From an uncultured Succinivibrionaceae bacterium (GTDB taxonomy: Bacteria; Pseudomonadota; Gammaproteobacteria; Enterobacterales; Succinivibrionaceae), in NCBI GenBank assembly GCA_944393045.1, contig CALXYT010000010.1, positions 1-49,854 on the forward strand: 49,854 bases of DNA, in the 5' to 3' direction. The translations under genes were made by a program, and so were the position numbers. The notes beneath the pieces are model-generated. The model did not search any database, was not told the DNA's origin, and worked only from the letters and a program-made list of their open reading frames with translations. Every line of letters starts with the position of its first letter. The stretch's first letter is position 1. Positions 27,524-36,547 of this stretch are shown here, piece by piece.

Positions 27524-29833
27524 ATGCGTATTTTAAAAGGTTTATTTTCAGGGCAATCCATCTTTTTTATCTTAGTATTTGCCATAAGTCAGATATTTTT
27601 TGTGGCTCTTACTGTAAGTTCCATTGAGGATTTTCGTCATGAGAACCGTAAAGCATTAATTGAGCTTTCTCTTGAGTCAATGGCTAATAAAATAAATATT
27701 GTCACAAGACTTGGGCGTAATATCCAGAGTTATTCCAATGCTAAAAATTTATTAGCTGATTTAAAAACGCATAGCCAAACTGCTGATGCCTTTATTATCG
27801 ATACACAAGGGAAGATTGTTCATGGTAAAAGTACTTATGGCATCTTTAACATAGCTAATAATGATTTTACCGGTGATGTTTTAACTATAAAGGATGCTGA
27901 TTATAAAATCTCAAAAATTTTTGGGGTAGAAGGCAATGTAGTAGGTTATATTCTTACCTCTTTAGAAACTAAGAGTAAAGATCAAGGTTATGATGATTAT
28001 ACTTATGATTTAATCTTAAAGCTTATTTATGCCTCAATTGTCTGCGCTGTGATTTGTCTATGTTATTTCTCTTATATGCAACTTAATAGCGCTAAAGAAG
28101 GTAAGAGCGTATCAAGATTTAAACTCTTTATTTTACCATTTATTATGGCTCAGTTATTAGTAACCGCAATTTCCACTAAAGAGGTTATTGATATTATGCA
28201 TAGCTACTCTGATGAGGCCTCAAATTCCATTGTCGCAACTATCCAAAAAGAGTTTGAGCGAGTCGCCAAACTTGGCATTTCTCTTAAAGAGGTTTCAGGA
28301 ATTGATAGCTATTTAGTTAGAGTTAAAGATAAAGCCAAGATTATTGCTAATATTGCTATTTTAGATGAGAAACAAAATGTTATTGCAGGTCAAAAAGATG
28401 ATAAGAACTTGCAACTGCCAATATATAGCATGAATAAGAATATTTATGGTTTTGTAGAGGCAAGTATTAATTATTCTTATTTAGCGTTTTTCGGAGGTAA
28501 GCTTGCACTTACTGTTTTTACCTTGTTGGTAATTTCTTGTTTAGCATTTTCGGAATTATCTTCCATTGTAAGTTTTGAGATAAAAAGACTTGCACAAAAT
28601 ACCCCAAAAATTCTCTACGAAAGCTCTTTTGTAAGACCGCTGGCATTTTTAGGCATGTTTGCGACCTTTATGCCAATGAGTATTGTGCCAATCTTTATGG
28701 GGATGTTTGTGAAAGATTTTCCGAATATGTCAAAAGAGGTAGTAATGAGTTTGGCTGTTACTACTGAAATGCTGGCAATTGGTGTTACCTCATTATTGCT
28801 CCTAATCTTTAAATCTCGTTTTAAAGATTGTAAAAAAGTACTGATTTTAGGGTTATCCTTAATTTCAGTAGGCATGCTTATAGGTTTTGCGTCACATCAT
28901 GGTATTGAATTTATTTTATCACGTGCTGTTTATGGCTTAGGCTATGGCTGTGTAATAGTTGGTTTACAGCTTTTTGTGGTAGATATTACAGCTCCTAAAG
29001 ACCGTGCTTTTGGTATGAGTAATTTTATTGCAGGTTTATATGCTGGTATCTTATGTGGCTGTGCGGCCGGAGGGCTTATTGCCGATAAACTTGGGTATAG
29101 AGTTGTATTTCTCTCTTCTTTCTTTGTTTTTGTGCTAGCTTTAATTACCTTACTGTTTTTAATGAAAAATCGTATGTCCCCACCTAAAGAACCCAAAAAA
29201 CTTACAGTTAATAAGCTGAACTTTACTAAAGTTATAGCATTTATAAAAAGCAGAGAAATTGCAAGTTTTATGTTCTTGCAAGTAGTTCCTTGTTCACTAA
29301 TTACCATTGGCTTTTTTAATTATTTCTTGCCGGTATTTATTAATCAAAACGGCTTTGGGGCAACAACTGTGGGACAAATAAATTTTGTGTACACCATAAT
29401 TATCATAGTTCTCTCTCCCATGATAGGTAAGGTTATTGATAAAGCACAAGGGAAATCTAAGTTCTTGGCATTAGGACTAATCTGTACTTCTTTAGTGCCT
29501 TTATTATTTAGTATGGATAATCCTATTGTGGCCTCTTTACTTGGTATGAGTGTTTTAGGTATTGCTATGGCGATAAATGAAGGTGGTCAGCCAGCTATTA
29601 TCTCAACGTATGAATCATCAAAGATAGTAGGGCAAGAGGAGTCTATTATGATCCTTGATATAATATTACGTATAGGGCAGGTTATAGGACCTATGATGGT
29701 AGCAACTTTAATAAGTAGCTATGGCATAGGCTCTTTTAAGTATTTAAGTTTTACGGCAATAGCTTTTGCGGTAGTGTTTATGACACTTGAGTTTTTAAGA
29801 AAACATCAAGAGCCTGATAATAGTAAAGGATAA
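27524..29833 (+). CDS. MFS transporter fused to two periplasmic Cache-like sensor domains
   Basis: Membrane protein of 769 residues in two parts. The N-terminal half has a helix at about 12-33, a periplasmic domain to about 165 containing ADAFIIDTQGKIVHG, helices near 170-190 and 205-220, a second periplasmic domain with IANIAILDEKQNVIAGQ, and a helix near 325-345. Both periplasmic parts resemble single Cache/PAS-like ligand domains. The C-terminal 400 residues form an MFS carrier with about twelve helices, including SRAVYGLGYGCVIVG and AGGLIADKLGYRVVF. No signalling output domain is present, so ligand sensing would act on transport itself. I start at ATG 27524; GTG 27515 is possible. It follows the binding-protein gene by 84 bp. 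Confidence 0.82.
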   Translation: MRILKGLFSGQSIFFILVFAISQIFFVALTVSSIEDFRHENRKALIELSLESMANKINIVTRLGRNIQSYSNAKNLLADLKTHSQTADAFIIDTQGKIVHGKSTYGIFNIANNDFTGDVLTIKDADYKISKIFGVEGNVVGYILTSLETKSKDQGYDDYTYDLILKLIYASIVCAVICLCYFSYMQLNSAKEGKSVSRFKLFILPFIMAQLLVTAISTKEVIDIMHSYSDEASNSIVATIQKEFERVAKLGISLKEVSGIDSYLVRVKDKAKIIANIAILDEKQNVIAGQKDDKNLQLPIYSMNKNIYGFVEASINYSYLAFFGGKLALTVFTLLVISCLAFSELSSIVSFEIKRLAQNTPKILYESSFVRPLAFLGMFATFMPMSIVPIFMGMFVKDFPNMSKEVVMSLAVTTEMLAIGVTSLLLLIFKSRFKDCKKVLILGLSLISVGMLIGFASHHGIEFILSRAVYGLGYGCVIVGLQLFVVDITAPKDRAFGMSNFIAGLYAGILCGCAAGGLIADKLGYRVVFLSSFFVFVLALITLLFLMKNRMSPPKEPKKLTVNKLNFTKVIAFIKSREIASFMFLQVVPCSLITIGFFNYFLPVFINQNGFGATTVGQINFVYTIIIIVLSPMIGKVIDKAQGKSKFLALGLICTSLVPLLFSMDNPIVASLLGMSVLGIAMAINEGGQPAIISTYESSKIVGQEESIMILDIILRIGQVIGPMMVATLISSYGIGSFKYLSFTAIAFAVVFMTLEFLRKHQEPDNSKG

Positions 29834-29861
29834 GAGCAGGTAAGATAATAACAGCTATAAA

Positions 29862-29900
29862 AAATAGGCAATCTTCTTTGGGGAAAAGGATTGCCTATTT
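29862..29900 (+). terminator. Hairpin after the sensor-MFS gene
   Basis: AAATAGGCAATC and GATTGCCTATTT pair perfectly over 12 bp around a 15-nt loop. The T-run after it is short, so termination strength is uncertain. Confidence 0.65.
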
Positions 29901-30190
29901 ACTGAATGCTCAACATGGTTGAGAACTTGGTTATTTTTGGTATTTCTTATCAGCTTATAAGTGATAAGTACAAAGAATAAGGTACAAAATTCAAAGTACT
30001 AAATAATAAGAAGTAGCAGTGTTTTGCCTTATCCTTAAAACGCATCTTTTAATAAAAGGTAACAAAAACTTAAGAACATTTTAAGAAAACAGCAATTTTT
30101 ACCGAGTTTTAGCAAGTTTTTAAAAAGTGCTCCTTGCTAAAAATATAAATAAAATTATACATTTATCACTACTAAAGTAAGAGGTGAGCT
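29901..30190. other. Intergenic region before the exported pair
   Basis: AT-rich and without a gene. A small hairpin, CTCAAC and GTTGAG, lies at about 29907-29921. The strong ribosome-binding site AGAGGTGA just before 30191 is the only clear signal. Confidence 0.35.
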
Positions 30191-30676
30191 ATGAAATATA
30201 CAATGTTAATGATTGCGCTTTTATCTTTATCAGCTGTTGCTTGTGCGCAGAATGCAGAAAGCGTGCAAAAGCAGGTTTATACTTCAGGAGTAACTATTAT
30301 AAAAAAAGCTCCTTTAGATAATAGTGGTGCTGCTACAAGTTCAGTAGCTACTAATGATGCTATTGCAAGTGTGGGGAATTATGATGTAGTAGCTGGTGAG
30401 CTTCCTGAGGGGTTTGTGGCTTTTGTGAAAGAGGGAGGCAACTCAGGGTATTTTATTAAAGATACTATTGGCTTTTCATGTGTAACTCAAAATTGTGTTC
30501 CTGGCAATATTACAGCTAAGCAAATTGGTAAGAGTAATTATTACCTTGTTCAAGTTGCTAATTATGAGCAGTGGGTAGAGGTTATCGATATTCTTAAGAA
30601 TGCTAAGAATAATGAGCAAAAAATCAAAGATATTAAACCAGACTATTTTCATGGAATTGACCCAAAACTTCAATAA
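30191..30676 (+). CDS. Small exported protein of unknown function
   Basis: Protein of 161 residues with an N-terminal signal peptide (MKYTMLMIALLSLSAVACA). Cleavage by signal peptidase I after ACA is likely; the Cys at residue 18 would be a poor lipobox because alanine is at -3. The mature part has a Ser/Ala-rich linker, then a compact segment with two cysteines seven residues apart or less (SCVTQNC), which could form a disulfide. I recognise no family. It has a strong ribosome-binding site and lies 22 bp upstream of a subtilase lipoprotein gene, so the two are almost certainly co-transcribed. A role as inhibitor, chaperone or partner of the protease is inference only. Confidence 0.75.
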   Translation: MKYTMLMIALLSLSAVACAQNAESVQKQVYTSGVTIIKKAPLDNSGAATSSVATNDAIASVGNYDVVAGELPEGFVAFVKEGGNSGYFIKDTIGFSCVTQNCVPGNITAKQIGKSNYYLVQVANYEQWVEVIDILKNAKNNEQKIKDIKPDYFHGIDPKLQ

Positions 30677-30698
30677 TAGCTAAGGAAGAAATTAACAA

Positions 30699-32996
30699 AT
30701 GAACGTTAAACATTTTAAAATTACGAGTCTTGCTTTTTTATGTGGATTATTGTCTTTAGGGTTAACTGCTTGTGGTGGTTCTGATTCAGGCTCGGGAAAT
30801 CCTGATACAGGAACTGATACTGGATATACTAGCTCAACTAAAGTTACTATAACTAATCTTCCAGATTCAGTAACTAGCTTTGATAGTAATACTCTTGATG
30901 CTAATAATTTTATGACTTTTTCAGTTGATACAGGTGTGGTTGATGAAAGTAAGCTTGATTTAGCTAATGCCGCAAAATTTGGGACGCTTGTTAAAATTAA
31001 TCGAGATTCTCAAAGCGAAACCCAAAATATAGTCACATATCTATATCAAGTTGATAAGTTAGATGAATTGGCTAATGCTGATATACCATTTGAAGAAGAA
31101 ATTACTTTACCAAATTTAGATGGAACTGAAGAAAAATTTAAGTTTGCCCTGATATCAGGCGATCCATACTTAAAGCATCAGTGGCATATCCATAATACAG
31201 GTGATGATTTTTATTATTACACCTCTACCAATCCCGTGCGAGGGGTAGATCATAATATTGCTGAGGCTTGGTTCACTAAAAAATCTGATAATAAGTATCT
31301 TAGTGGTAAAGGTATAAGTGTTTTAGTAATCGATAATCCAATTGATTTTAAGCATGTAGATTTTATAAACCAGAAACTCAATATTAGCAATAAGAACTTA
31401 CCTAAAGAGTTATTAAAGCATATTAACAATGATGTTACCATGGATTTTGCTTTATCAGATTCTACCTCAGCTCACGGTTCGGTAGTTGCAGGTTTAATTG
31501 GGGCAGAGGCTAATAGTAAGGGGGTTAGAGGTATTGCTTATAATGCCAAGTTAATTAATTATAATATGCCTAATACTGCCGATACAGGGGCAGAAAGTTC
31601 TTATAATTTACCTGATTATTTAGATATTGATGTTGTTAATGCAAGTTATGGCTTTTATACCTATACCTCATACGATGTTTTAAGTGAGGGGTTACTTTAT
31701 CATGCCATAAATGATAAAGGTGGTCTTATAGTAAAGGCTATAGGTAATTATGCTGATACTCCTTTAGAGCAATTTATTGATATCACTCAAATTACCTCAC
31801 CAATACATTCTGATGAGTTTGAGTGTTTACTCTATGATGTAGATTGTTTTGCATCGCAGTTTGATAACCTTGAACGAGCACCAAATTCTATTGTAGTAGG
31901 TTCTTTAAATCATGAAGGTACTAAAGCATCTTATTCATCAACAGGTTCTTCAATATGGATATCTGCTATTGGCTCTGAGGGTAATGATTTTCTGCCTCAA
32001 ATAACAAGTGATTTATATAGATTTACTTGTGATGATTATGAAGAACAACCTGTTTATGCTCGTTATTTATTTTATACTTATTGGGGTGGGCGTGGTTTAT
32101 TCAATCTACACCAGGATCCAAATGATGTAAGTGATTGCTCTTATACTTCATTAATGGCAGGCACTTCCGCAGCTACTCCAGTTGTTTCAGGGGTGGTGGG
32201 ATTGCTTAAAGAGATAAATCGAGACTTTACTCCAGAGCAGATAAAGTATTTTTTGGCAAAGAGTGCAAACTTTATTGAAGATCCTAAAACAGCCGAAGTT
32301 TATGAATTTAATGATCATGAAGTTTTAACCGGTAACCATTGGGTAGAAACTGATAACTTTAAGTTTAATAATATGTATGGCTTTGGGATGTTAGATGCTA
32401 AAAAAGCTGTAGATCTGGCTTTAGCTAATGATGAGGATGGGGACAATAATTATAACTTACGTAAAAATCCTCCAGTAGAAGATGAGGCTGATGATGTTTC
32501 TTGTATTGAGAATTATAGATCCAATAAAAGAGTTACTTATGAGTGTACTTTTAGTAATTTACCAACTTTAGCGGCTACTTCTCATATTAAATATCAAATA
32601 GAGTATATTGGGATTAATCTAAATTCTCTTTATTTCACCTCAGAAGATGCTGATAAGTATGAAAGCTATTGTAATTACGATACTGTCTCCTCATCTGGTG
32701 AAGCTGTGGAAAGTTTTTATAAGAAGTTTTCATATTACAGTGTGGCTTTAAAAGACCCTAAAGGTCAAAGAGCTGTAATAAAGCCTTACTTCGCAACTTA
32801 TGAATCTGCTAACTCTTATTTTGGGGGAGGGGTTAGTGATGAAGATCCGGTTTATGCTAAAGTAAATACTTTCTACTTGAATGATTATATTCAAGGTGAT
32901 AAATGGACTTTAGAAATTGACTCTCAGTGTAAACTAGACGTCGATATGCTTGAGAAAAATCTTAAACCGTATTTTTATGTATATGGTAAGCAGTAA
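30699..32996 (+). CDS. Subtilisin-like (S8) serine protease lipoprotein
   Basis: Exported protease of 765 residues. The N terminus has a lipoprotein signal with lipobox LTAC (Cys25), followed by a Gly/Ser/Asp linker. Residues 50-150 may be a pro-region. The subtilase triad is complete: Asp212 in VLVIDNPID, His259 in SAHGSVVAGLIGA, Ser490 in AGTSAATPVVSG. Asn350 in AIGNYA is the oxyanion residue. About 100 residues separate Asn350 from the Ser region with an insert containing several Cys. The C-terminal 190 residues hold four or more further Cys and may be a beta-rich domain. Membrane anchoring in the periplasm or at the cell surface is expected. It is the second gene of a pair. Confidence 0.9.
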   Translation: MNVKHFKITSLAFLCGLLSLGLTACGGSDSGSGNPDTGTDTGYTSSTKVTITNLPDSVTSFDSNTLDANNFMTFSVDTGVVDESKLDLANAAKFGTLVKINRDSQSETQNIVTYLYQVDKLDELANADIPFEEEITLPNLDGTEEKFKFALISGDPYLKHQWHIHNTGDDFYYYTSTNPVRGVDHNIAEAWFTKKSDNKYLSGKGISVLVIDNPIDFKHVDFINQKLNISNKNLPKELLKHINNDVTMDFALSDSTSAHGSVVAGLIGAEANSKGVRGIAYNAKLINYNMPNTADTGAESSYNLPDYLDIDVVNASYGFYTYTSYDVLSEGLLYHAINDKGGLIVKAIGNYADTPLEQFIDITQITSPIHSDEFECLLYDVDCFASQFDNLERAPNSIVVGSLNHEGTKASYSSTGSSIWISAIGSEGNDFLPQITSDLYRFTCDDYEEQPVYARYLFYTYWGGRGLFNLHQDPNDVSDCSYTSLMAGTSAATPVVSGVVGLLKEINRDFTPEQIKYFLAKSANFIEDPKTAEVYEFNDHEVLTGNHWVETDNFKFNNMYGFGMLDAKKAVDLALANDEDGDNNYNLRKNPPVEDEADDVSCIENYRSNKRVTYECTFSNLPTLAATSHIKYQIEYIGINLNSLYFTSEDADKYESYCNYDTVSSSGEAVESFYKKFSYYSVALKDPKGQRAVIKPYFATYESANSYFGGGVSDEDPVYAKVNTFYLNDYIQGDKWTLEIDSQCKLDVDMLEKNLKPYFYVYGKQ

Positions 32997-33070
32997 CAAG
33001 AAGTTTGGGTTTATAAAAAATAAATCAAACTAATCCAAACTAACCAAATCAAAGCAAATAAGATTTATTT

Positions 33071-33102
33071 AATTAGGAACCAAAGTAGGTTCCTAATTTT
33101 TT
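33071..33102 (+). terminator. Rho-independent terminator after the subtilase gene
   Basis: AATTAGGAACC pairs perfectly with GGTTCCTAATT around a 6-nt loop, followed by TTTT. Confidence 0.9.
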
Positions 33103-33389
33103 AGGTGCAACTTTTAAGAGCTGTATTTTGGGGATTATAGTAAAAGCCATGGTTCTTTTAAGTTTTTTTCATCTTCTTCCATGTTTTTATCAACCAAATT
33201 ATCTGCTAAAGTAGTTGGAAAGTTAATTTAAAAAAAATTGGTAAAAGCGTAAGATTTTATAAAAATGAAAGATAGATTAATTTAATGAAAGTGGAGTTAA
33301 TTTGAGATTAAAGAAGTGTTTATAAAATAAGCGTTTTGCTTTTAGTTTATACAAAATTACACTTTTTTTTAATTTTTTTAAAAAAGTGC
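33103..33389. other. Intergenic region before the first tRNA cluster
   Basis: Nothing coding is seen. The stretch is AT-rich and ends in long T and A runs that lead directly into the tRNA promoter. Confidence 0.35.
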
Positions 33390-33417
33390 TTGCAAGGATT
33401 TTAAAATACGTTATAAT
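33390..33417 (+). promoter_or_regulatory. Promoter of the tRNA-Gly/Leu cluster
   Basis: TTGCAA (33390-33395) and TATAAT (33412-33417) are 16 bp apart, ending about 15 bp before the tRNA-Gly gene. Confidence 0.8.
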
Positions 33418-33432
33418 TTGCCTCGTTCTTAA

Positions 33433-33508
33433 GCGGGAATAGCTCAGTTGGTAGAGCATAACCTTGCCAAGGTTAGGGTCGCGAGTTCGAGCCTCGTTTC
33501 CCGCTCCA
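33433..33508 (+). tRNA. tRNA-Gly (anticodon GCC)
   Basis: 76-nt cloverleaf. The acceptor arms GCGGGAA and TTCCCGC pair, CCA is encoded, and the anticodon loop TTGCCAA is closed by TAACC and GGTTA. The T loop GTTCGAG is present. It is identical to the copy at 36096. Confidence 0.98.
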
Positions 33509-33511
33509 AGT

Positions 33512-33601
33512 GCCCGAGTGGTGAAATCGGTAGACACAAGGGATTTAAAATCCCTCGGAACTTATACTTCCGTGCCGGTTCGATTCCGGCCTCGGGCACC
33601 A
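33512..33601 (+). tRNA. tRNA-Leu (anticodon TAA)
   Basis: 90-nt class II tRNA with a long variable arm. Acceptor arms GCCCGAG and CTCGGGC pair, followed by ACCA. The anticodon loop TTTAAAA lies between AGGGA and TCCCT. It starts 3 bp after tRNA-Gly, so both come from one transcript. The copy at 36356 is identical. Confidence 0.98.
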
Positions 33602-34082
33602 TCTTTTTAGATTCCTAAAATCTTCCATTGATGTGTTCCAAAGTTAAATCCAAGAAATTTTAATTGCTTTTGGCATTTTATTATTTAGTTAAGCCTTATA
33701 ATCTTTTTTATGGAAAAAGTGTTTTTTTATAGAGTTTTTTATAATTACTGCCTCTTTTTCTTTTTTTTACTTTTTCTGCTATTTCTGTCGTTATCCTTTT
33801 GTTACTTTTTTCTTATTCTTACCTTTGCATTTAATACTCTATTTGGCATATAGCCATAAACCCTCTTAAAAGCCCTTTAGAGCGCATGTTTTAGCTTTTG
33901 GCAGATGTTGATTCCTAGGAAGTGATTTTTGCTTTATATTAAGTTTTTATGAGAAAACGAGGAATTTGAGGTTAGGTTGGGGTGAGGCGGCTTTAGGTTT
34001 GAGGTAGATTTTAGTTTAGTAGGTGGTTTGTTATTGCTTTAGGTTACAAATAAAGAAAGGAATTTGTTAAAATGGAGCATGT
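33602..34082. other. Intergenic region after the first tRNA cluster
   Basis: About 480 bp without a gene. A T-rich tract at about 33715-33835 (plus strand) is largely pyrimidine, similar in character to the tract at 12940. The first 30 bases resemble the sequence after the second tRNA-Leu, as if both clusters shared an ancestor. Confidence 0.4.
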
Positions 34083-34113
34083 AAAAAAAGGAGTTTATAA
34101 CAAACTCCTTTTT
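34083..34113 (-). terminator. Bidirectional terminator after the exported-protein gene
   Basis: AAAAAGGAGTTT pairs with AAACTCCTTTTT around ATAAC. T-runs exist on both strands. It lies 50 bp past the stop of the minus-strand gene ending at 34164. Confidence 0.85.
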
Positions 34114-34163
34114 CGGTATTTAATATAATATGTAGTATTAGGTTTCTTTGCTCTGGTTTTTAC

Positions 34164-35765
34164 TTATTCTTCAGGTTCTTCACGTAAGTTTTTAAGTTCA
34201 ATACTTAGTTCATCAGCTACACCTGTCAGTGCTTTAAATACTGTTTCACTTTCATTAGAACCAAGCTGGGCAAGAGTTTCTCGAGAGCGATTTACAAACT
34301 TACCCCAAGGCTTACTTAAATCGTTATTATTACCTTTAACCTCGTTATACCAGGCTTTAGTATTTTTTATTTCAAAGATGCGATTTAATTCGTAAGCAGA
34401 TAGTTTATCAAAATCGATATTCCAAGCTACTCCATTAGCAAGTTCTACATTAAAGATAATATCTTCAATATCATTAGTATTAGTATCACCTAGTACGGTA
34501 ATAACCTGAATAGGTTGGGAGATTTCTGGTTCATTCTTAGTAAAGCTTGGGTAATGATAGATGTAATAATTCTTTGGTAAGTGTTTGGTACCAAAGGTTT
34601 CAGAGCAGGTAACACGTACCCCTGAAAAATCCCAGGTTTTTATGCTTTCGATGTCATAGCTGCTACGGCAATTTACATCTCTGGCAAGCTTTTGGGCTAA
34701 ATCCTCAAGACCATTACTTTCATGAAGAATTGGTAGGGTCATAATGGAGGTAGCAAGAATAGAGTTATCTTTATTAGCAAAGACCGTTAAAGTTGAATCA
34801 AAAAGATTTTCGGTGATATTAGCAAGTTCAAGGTCAGAATTATCTTTTAAGCGCTTGATGGATTGTTTCTTAAAGTATTTCTGAAAATCATAACTCATTT
34901 TTGAGGTATCAGCTAAATCCTTTAAGATTCTATCTTCAATTAAATACTTTAGTTCAGTATTATCTTTTGTTAATTCCTCTTTTAAATCAAGCACAAATTT
35001 TTCATCAACAGTAAAGTCCAGTGGAAGATTATCGATATAAAACGAAATAGTATGTACCGGTAATGGAATAAGGCTTAGCGACTCAAAAGGTTTTTCAGGA
35101 TTGAATTTAATAGGTAAATTACCATGGTAGTTAATAAGCACTAAATGCTTATCAGTATCGTTTGAGGCAATATCATTACTCTTTTTAAAGGCTGCATCTA
35201 AGGTTTGGGCGATAGGTACTTTAGTTTCAGGTCTTGTAGCAAAGAGCTGTACATTACGATTTTTACAATTTAAATGGGTAAAGACAGTTTCACGAACTTT
35301 ATTATGGCTAAATTTTGCATCAAAACATTCATTAGCGATATTAGCAAGTACAGTCGGGGTAGATAACATACCATTTGGAGAACCGGTATCTAATTCGCCT
35401 TGAAATTCCTTATTGATATTATTTGCCGCAAATGATTTCATATGATTTGTATGTATAACATAGACTGTGGCAATAAGATGATCTAGTTCCTTTACATTAA
35501 ACTTTAAGTAATTATTAGATACTTCAAAGTTATTGTAGTTAAAGCCTTGAGTCATGGCATAGGAAGTTTTTGGGCTTATGCGATAAGTATATGGATTATC
35601 AGCATACGAAAGGTGCTTTGGGGTAATAGTTGCATCTAGGTAAGTTGCCGCAAAAGAAGGTTCGATAGAATTATTAAATTTAATACTATCATCTGCCAAG
35701 CAGTTTATCGTAAAGGCACTAAAAGAAAATAATGATAAATATTTTACAAACCTAGCGCAAAGCAT
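34164..35765 (-). CDS. Exported protein of unknown function
   Basis: Protein of 533 residues that I do not recognise. A signal peptide (about residues 6-24, VKYLSLFSFSAFTINCLA) precedes the likely cleavage site CLA-DD. The mature protein has no further membrane segments and is rich in Asn, Lys and Asp. Seven or eight scattered cysteines (for example NECFDAKF, LNCKN, VNCRSS, VTCSE) suggest periplasmic disulfides. No enzyme motif is visible. The gene sits alone between two tRNA clusters on the opposite strand and has its own terminator. A partial Fur-box-like sequence lies about 30 bp upstream of its start, which is only suggestive. Confidence 0.72.
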   Translation of the reverse strand: MLCARFVKYLSLFSFSAFTINCLADDSIKFNNSIEPSFAATYLDATITPKHLSYADNPYTYRISPKTSYAMTQGFNYNNFEVSNNYLKFNVKELDHLIATVYVIHTNHMKSFAANNINKEFQGELDTGSPNGMLSTPTVLANIANECFDAKFSHNKVRETVFTHLNCKNRNVQLFATRPETKVPIAQTLDAAFKKSNDIASNDTDKHLVLINYHGNLPIKFNPEKPFESLSLIPLPVHTISFYIDNLPLDFTVDEKFVLDLKEELTKDNTELKYLIEDRILKDLADTSKMSYDFQKYFKKQSIKRLKDNSDLELANITENLFDSTLTVFANKDNSILATSIMTLPILHESNGLEDLAQKLARDVNCRSSYDIESIKTWDFSGVRVTCSETFGTKHLPKNYYIYHYPSFTKNEPEISQPIQVITVLGDTNTNDIEDIIFNVELANGVAWNIDFDKLSAYELNRIFEIKNTKAWYNEVKGNNNDLSKPWGKFVNRSRETLAQLGSNESETVFKALTGVADELSIELKNLREEPEE

Positions 35766-36048
35766 GTACCTAACTCCTGTATCTATTATTTTTATAATGA
35801 TTGTTATAATGAGTATTATATATTTATGTTAAATAAGTGATTTGTATTATAACGATTTTTTAAGATTATACACGACAAATATTTTGGAAAAATTGAAGCG
35901 TAACACCTTTAAGATAAGCTTTTTGGAATAAAAAAACAAAGTTAAACTTTAAAGGTACGTAAATGTGTTAAAAAATGACCATTAAATTAAAGTTATGGTT
36001 AAGAAGTAAACATAAAATATTTTTTTTACAAAAAATTTTTAAAAAGAT
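35766..36048. other. Intergenic region before the second tRNA cluster
   Basis: AT-rich, no gene seen. Contains the upstream region of the minus-strand exported-protein gene, including an imperfect palindromic ATAATGAT/TTATAAT stretch at 35793-35811. Confidence 0.35.
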
Positions 36049-36076
36049 TTGACACATTGGGAAAAAAACGTATAAT
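36049..36076 (+). promoter_or_regulatory. Promoter of the tRNA-Gly/Cys/Cys/Leu cluster
   Basis: Consensus TTGACA (36049-36054) and TATAAT (36071-36076) with a 16-bp spacer, 19 bp before the first tRNA. Confidence 0.9.
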
Positions 36077-36095
36077 GCACCCACACACAGCGAAT

Positions 36096-36171
36096 GCGGG
36101 AATAGCTCAGTTGGTAGAGCATAACCTTGCCAAGGTTAGGGTCGCGAGTTCGAGCCTCGTTTCCCGCTCCA
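36096..36171 (+). tRNA. tRNA-Gly (anticodon GCC)
   Basis: 76 nt, identical to the gene at 33433, with encoded CCA. First of four tRNAs in this cluster. Confidence 0.98.
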
Positions 36172-36185
36172 AAGATTCAGGTGGC

Positions 36186-36259
36186 GGCGCGTTAGCAAAG
36201 CGGTTATGCAGCGGATTGCAAATTCGTCTAGTCCAGTTCGACTCTGGAACGCGCCTCCA
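36186..36259 (+). tRNA. tRNA-Cys (anticodon GCA), copy 1
   Basis: 74 nt. Acceptor arms GGCGCGT and ACGCGCC pair, then TCCA. The anticodon loop is TTGCAAA. The anticodon stem contains G-U pairs (GCGGA with TTCGT). Confidence 0.97.
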
Positions 36260-36280
36260 ATAAGACTGTGTTTCAAGCAT

Positions 36281-36354
36281 GGCGCGTTAGCAAAGCGGTT
36301 ATGCAGCGGATTGCAAATTCGTCTAGTCCAGTTCGACTCTGGAACGCGCCTCCA
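36281..36354 (+). tRNA. tRNA-Cys (anticodon GCA), copy 2
   Basis: Exact duplicate of the tRNA-Cys at 36186, 21 bp downstream. Most bacteria carry a single tRNA-Cys gene. Confidence 0.97.
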
Positions 36355-36355
36355 T

Positions 36356-36445
36356 GCCCGAGTGGTGAAATCGGTAGACACAAGGGATTTAAAATCCCTC
36401 GGAACTTATACTTCCGTGCCGGTTCGATTCCGGCCTCGGGCACCA
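36356..36445 (+). tRNA. tRNA-Leu (anticodon TAA)
   Basis: 90 nt, identical to the gene at 33512. It begins one base after the second tRNA-Cys CCA. Confidence 0.98.
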
Positions 36446-36547
36446 TCCACTAAATTCCACCCAAAATCTACCTTAGAATATTTCACTTTTACTATCCCCC
36501 GAAATAGCCTGTTAGTAACTTTGTGTAAAAAATGTTATCTAACTGTT

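Noticed and set aside
33277..33537. 86-codon minus-strand frame across the first tRNA-Gly
   Set aside because: Antisense to the tRNA and its promoter. The start of the peptide is tRNA sequence.
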